Made by a program: the position numbers and the translations under genes | DNA from: Flavobacterium sp. LC2016-13 | GTDB taxonomy: Bacteria > Bacteroidota > Bacteroidia > Flavobacteriales > Flavobacteriaceae | Direction: 5' to 3' | Length of the DNA: 64,000 bases | Assembly (NCBI RefSeq): GCF_009707955.1 | Contig: NZ_WMDQ01000003.1 | Location: forward strand, 372,001 to 436,000 | In this document: positions 62,889 through 64,000 of the stretch, piece after piece | Numbering within the stretch: position 1 is the first letter of the stretch | Layout: every line of letters begins with the position of its first letter | Notes under the pieces: model-generated | Told to the model about the DNA's origin: nothing | Database searches by the model: none | What the model saw: the letters and a program-made list of their open reading frames with translations, nothing else

Positions 62889-64000
62889 CTAAAATTTAAA
62901 ATACTCTTTTGCGTTGTTATATGAAATATCCGCAACCAATTTTCCAATCCATTCCATATCAGCAGGAAGTTCGCCACGTTTAATTTCATCTCCTAAAAGA
63001 TTACATAAAATACGTCTGAAATATTCGTGTCTTGGGAAAGATAAAAAGCTTCTTGAATCTGTCAACATTCCAACGAAACAGCTAATTAATCCCATATTCG
63101 AAAGGGCATTTAATTGTTTTGTCATTCCGTCTTTCTGATCTAAAAACCACCATCCTGAACCAAATTGTACTTTTCCTCTAACGCTTCCGTCGTTGAAATT
63201 TCCAATCATCGTGGCCATAACTTCATTATCAGCAGGATTCAGGTTATAAATAATCGTTTTTGTCAATTTATCTTTGCTGTCTAATGCATTTAAGAAAGAA
63301 GATAATTTTTGCGCCTGCGGATAATCTCCAATAGAATCCCATCCTGTATCAGGACCTAAAATTCTGTGCATACGCGCATTATTGTTTCTTAGTGCCCCTA
63401 AGTGAAACTGTTGTACCCATCCAAATTCATGATATGTTTCTGAAAGGAATAACAAAATTGCACTTTGAAACTTCAATCCTTCTTCCGGAGTTATGGTTTG
63501 ATTTTCTCTTTTCTTTTTGAAGATTGAATTGATTTCGCTTTCGGTAAAGTTTTCAAAATAAATCTGATCTAAACCGTGATCACTTAATTTACAACCGTTT
63601 GCTGTAAAAAATTCAATTCTTTTTCTTAACGCAGCACATAAGTCTGTGTAAGTATGAATCGCAACTCCGGATACGTCCCCCAACGTATCCAGATATGCGT
63701 TATAGCCATCATTAGAAATTAAGATCGCTTTATCGGGTCTGAAAGCTGTACTCATTTTAGTTCCAATTGGATTTTTAGTAAGTTTCTGGTGAAACTCTAA
63801 ACTATCAATCGGATCTTCGGTAGTACAAACTAATTCAGCATTTACTTTTTTAAGCAGGTTTTGTGTGCTGTAAGCCTGAGAATTTATTTTTTCAGAGGTT
63901 TCGATATAAATTTTCTCTGCTGATTTTTCATTCAGTAAATCATAAATATCAAAATAACGTGCCAATTCTAAATGCGTCCAGTGGTACAAAGGATTACGCA
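62889..64000 (-). CDS. uxaC: Glucuronate/galacturonate isomerase (partial, runs off right edge)
   Basis: The C-terminal 370 residues of UxaC, which converts galacturonate to tagaturonate (and glucuronate to fructuronate), step one of the pathway. The frame is open to the window edge, reading RNPLYHWTHLELARYF; the TTG at 63989 is an internal Leu, not a start. Further motifs: STAFRPDKAILISNDGYNAY, GWVQQFHLGALRNNN, DTGWDSIGDYPQA and MLTDSRSFLSFPRHEYFRR. The N-terminus and promoter are outside the window. First visible gene of the catabolic set. Confidence 0.96.
   Translation of the reverse strand, partial: RNPLYHWTHLELARYFDIYDLLNEKSAEKIYIETSEKINSQAYSTQNLLKKVNAELVCTTEDPIDSLEFHQKLTKNPIGTKMSTAFRPDKAILISNDGYNAYLDTLGDVSGVAIHTYTDLCAALRKRIEFFTANGCKLSDHGLDQIYFENFTESEINSIFKKKRENQTITPEEGLKFQSAILLFLSETYHEFGWVQQFHLGALRNNNARMHRILGPDTGWDSIGDYPQAQKLSSFLNALDSKDKLTKTIIYNLNPADNEVMATMIGNFNDGSVRGKVQFGSGWWFLDQKDGMTKQLNALSNMGLISCFVGMLTDSRSFLSFPRHEYFRRILCNLLGDEIKRGELPADMEWIGKLVADISYNNAKEYFKF

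Noticed and set aside
63987..63989. TTG start codon of uxaC
   Set aside because: The frame stays open to the window edge with the conserved NPLYHW sequence, so this is an internal Leu.

Overview
The window looks like a chromosomal segment of a Flavobacterium-type Bacteroidota. The DNA is AT-rich. Two SusC/SusD outer-membrane pairs are present, promoters resemble the Bacteroidota -7 box TAnnTTTG, and most genes start with Sec or lipoprotein signal peptides. The intergenic gaps carry dispersed palindromic repeats. No rRNA, tRNA, insertion sequence, phage gene or CRISPR array was found.

Layout. (A) 1-9074 is signalling and exopolysaccharide: a LytS/LytTR-type sensor-regulator pair (the regulator runs off the left edge), a serine-hydrolase/beta-lactamase-fold protein, a GAF hybrid histidine kinase, a lone receiver protein, and a tight + strand cluster of YaiO-type outer-membrane protein, a small membrane ORF, a HEAT-repeat protein and a GT2 synthase. 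(B) 9105-37260 is a rhamnogalacturonan-I-type polysaccharide utilization locus (PUL A) with PL11, GH2, GH28, GH106, GH105, tandem CE12, a SASA-type esterase, L-rhamnose mutarotase, a DUF4861-like protein, two large enzymes of uncertain family and SusC/SusD. (C) 37310-38267 holds two small unrelated genes, one with a collagen-like tail. (D) 38652-56145 is a second pectin/homogalacturonan PUL (PUL B) with CE12, GH28 x2, a PL10-CE8 fusion, GH43, two GH105, a DUF4861-like protein, an esterase and SusC/SusD. (E) 56434-64000 holds a LacI-type regulator and the galacturonate pathway genes uxaC (partial), kdgK, eda, uxaB and uxaA.

How it works together. Surface and periplasmic lyases, hydrolases and esterases of the two PULs would de-esterify and cut pectin, the SusC/SusD pairs import oligosaccharides, GH105/GH28/GH106/GH2/GH43 reduce them to monosaccharides, and the Uxa-Kdg-Eda genes turn galacturonate into pyruvate and glyceraldehyde-3-phosphate. 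Rhamnose catabolic genes other than the mutarotase are not in the window.

Two observations deserve most attention. First, the small membrane ORF (6810-6989) and the HEAT-repeat ORF (6989-7630) are joined by an A AAA AAG heptamer in exactly the phase needed for a -1 ribosomal frameshift, which would give one 273-residue membrane-anchored HEAT protein. A plain frameshift or homopolymer error is the main alternative. Second, at least four PUL A promoters carry a 10-bp direct repeat (consensus ACAGGATRCT twice) placed 18 bp before a TAnnTTTG-like -7 box, defining a candidate local regulon whose regulator is not in the window. PUL B instead has a LacI-type palindrome next to its own lacI gene.
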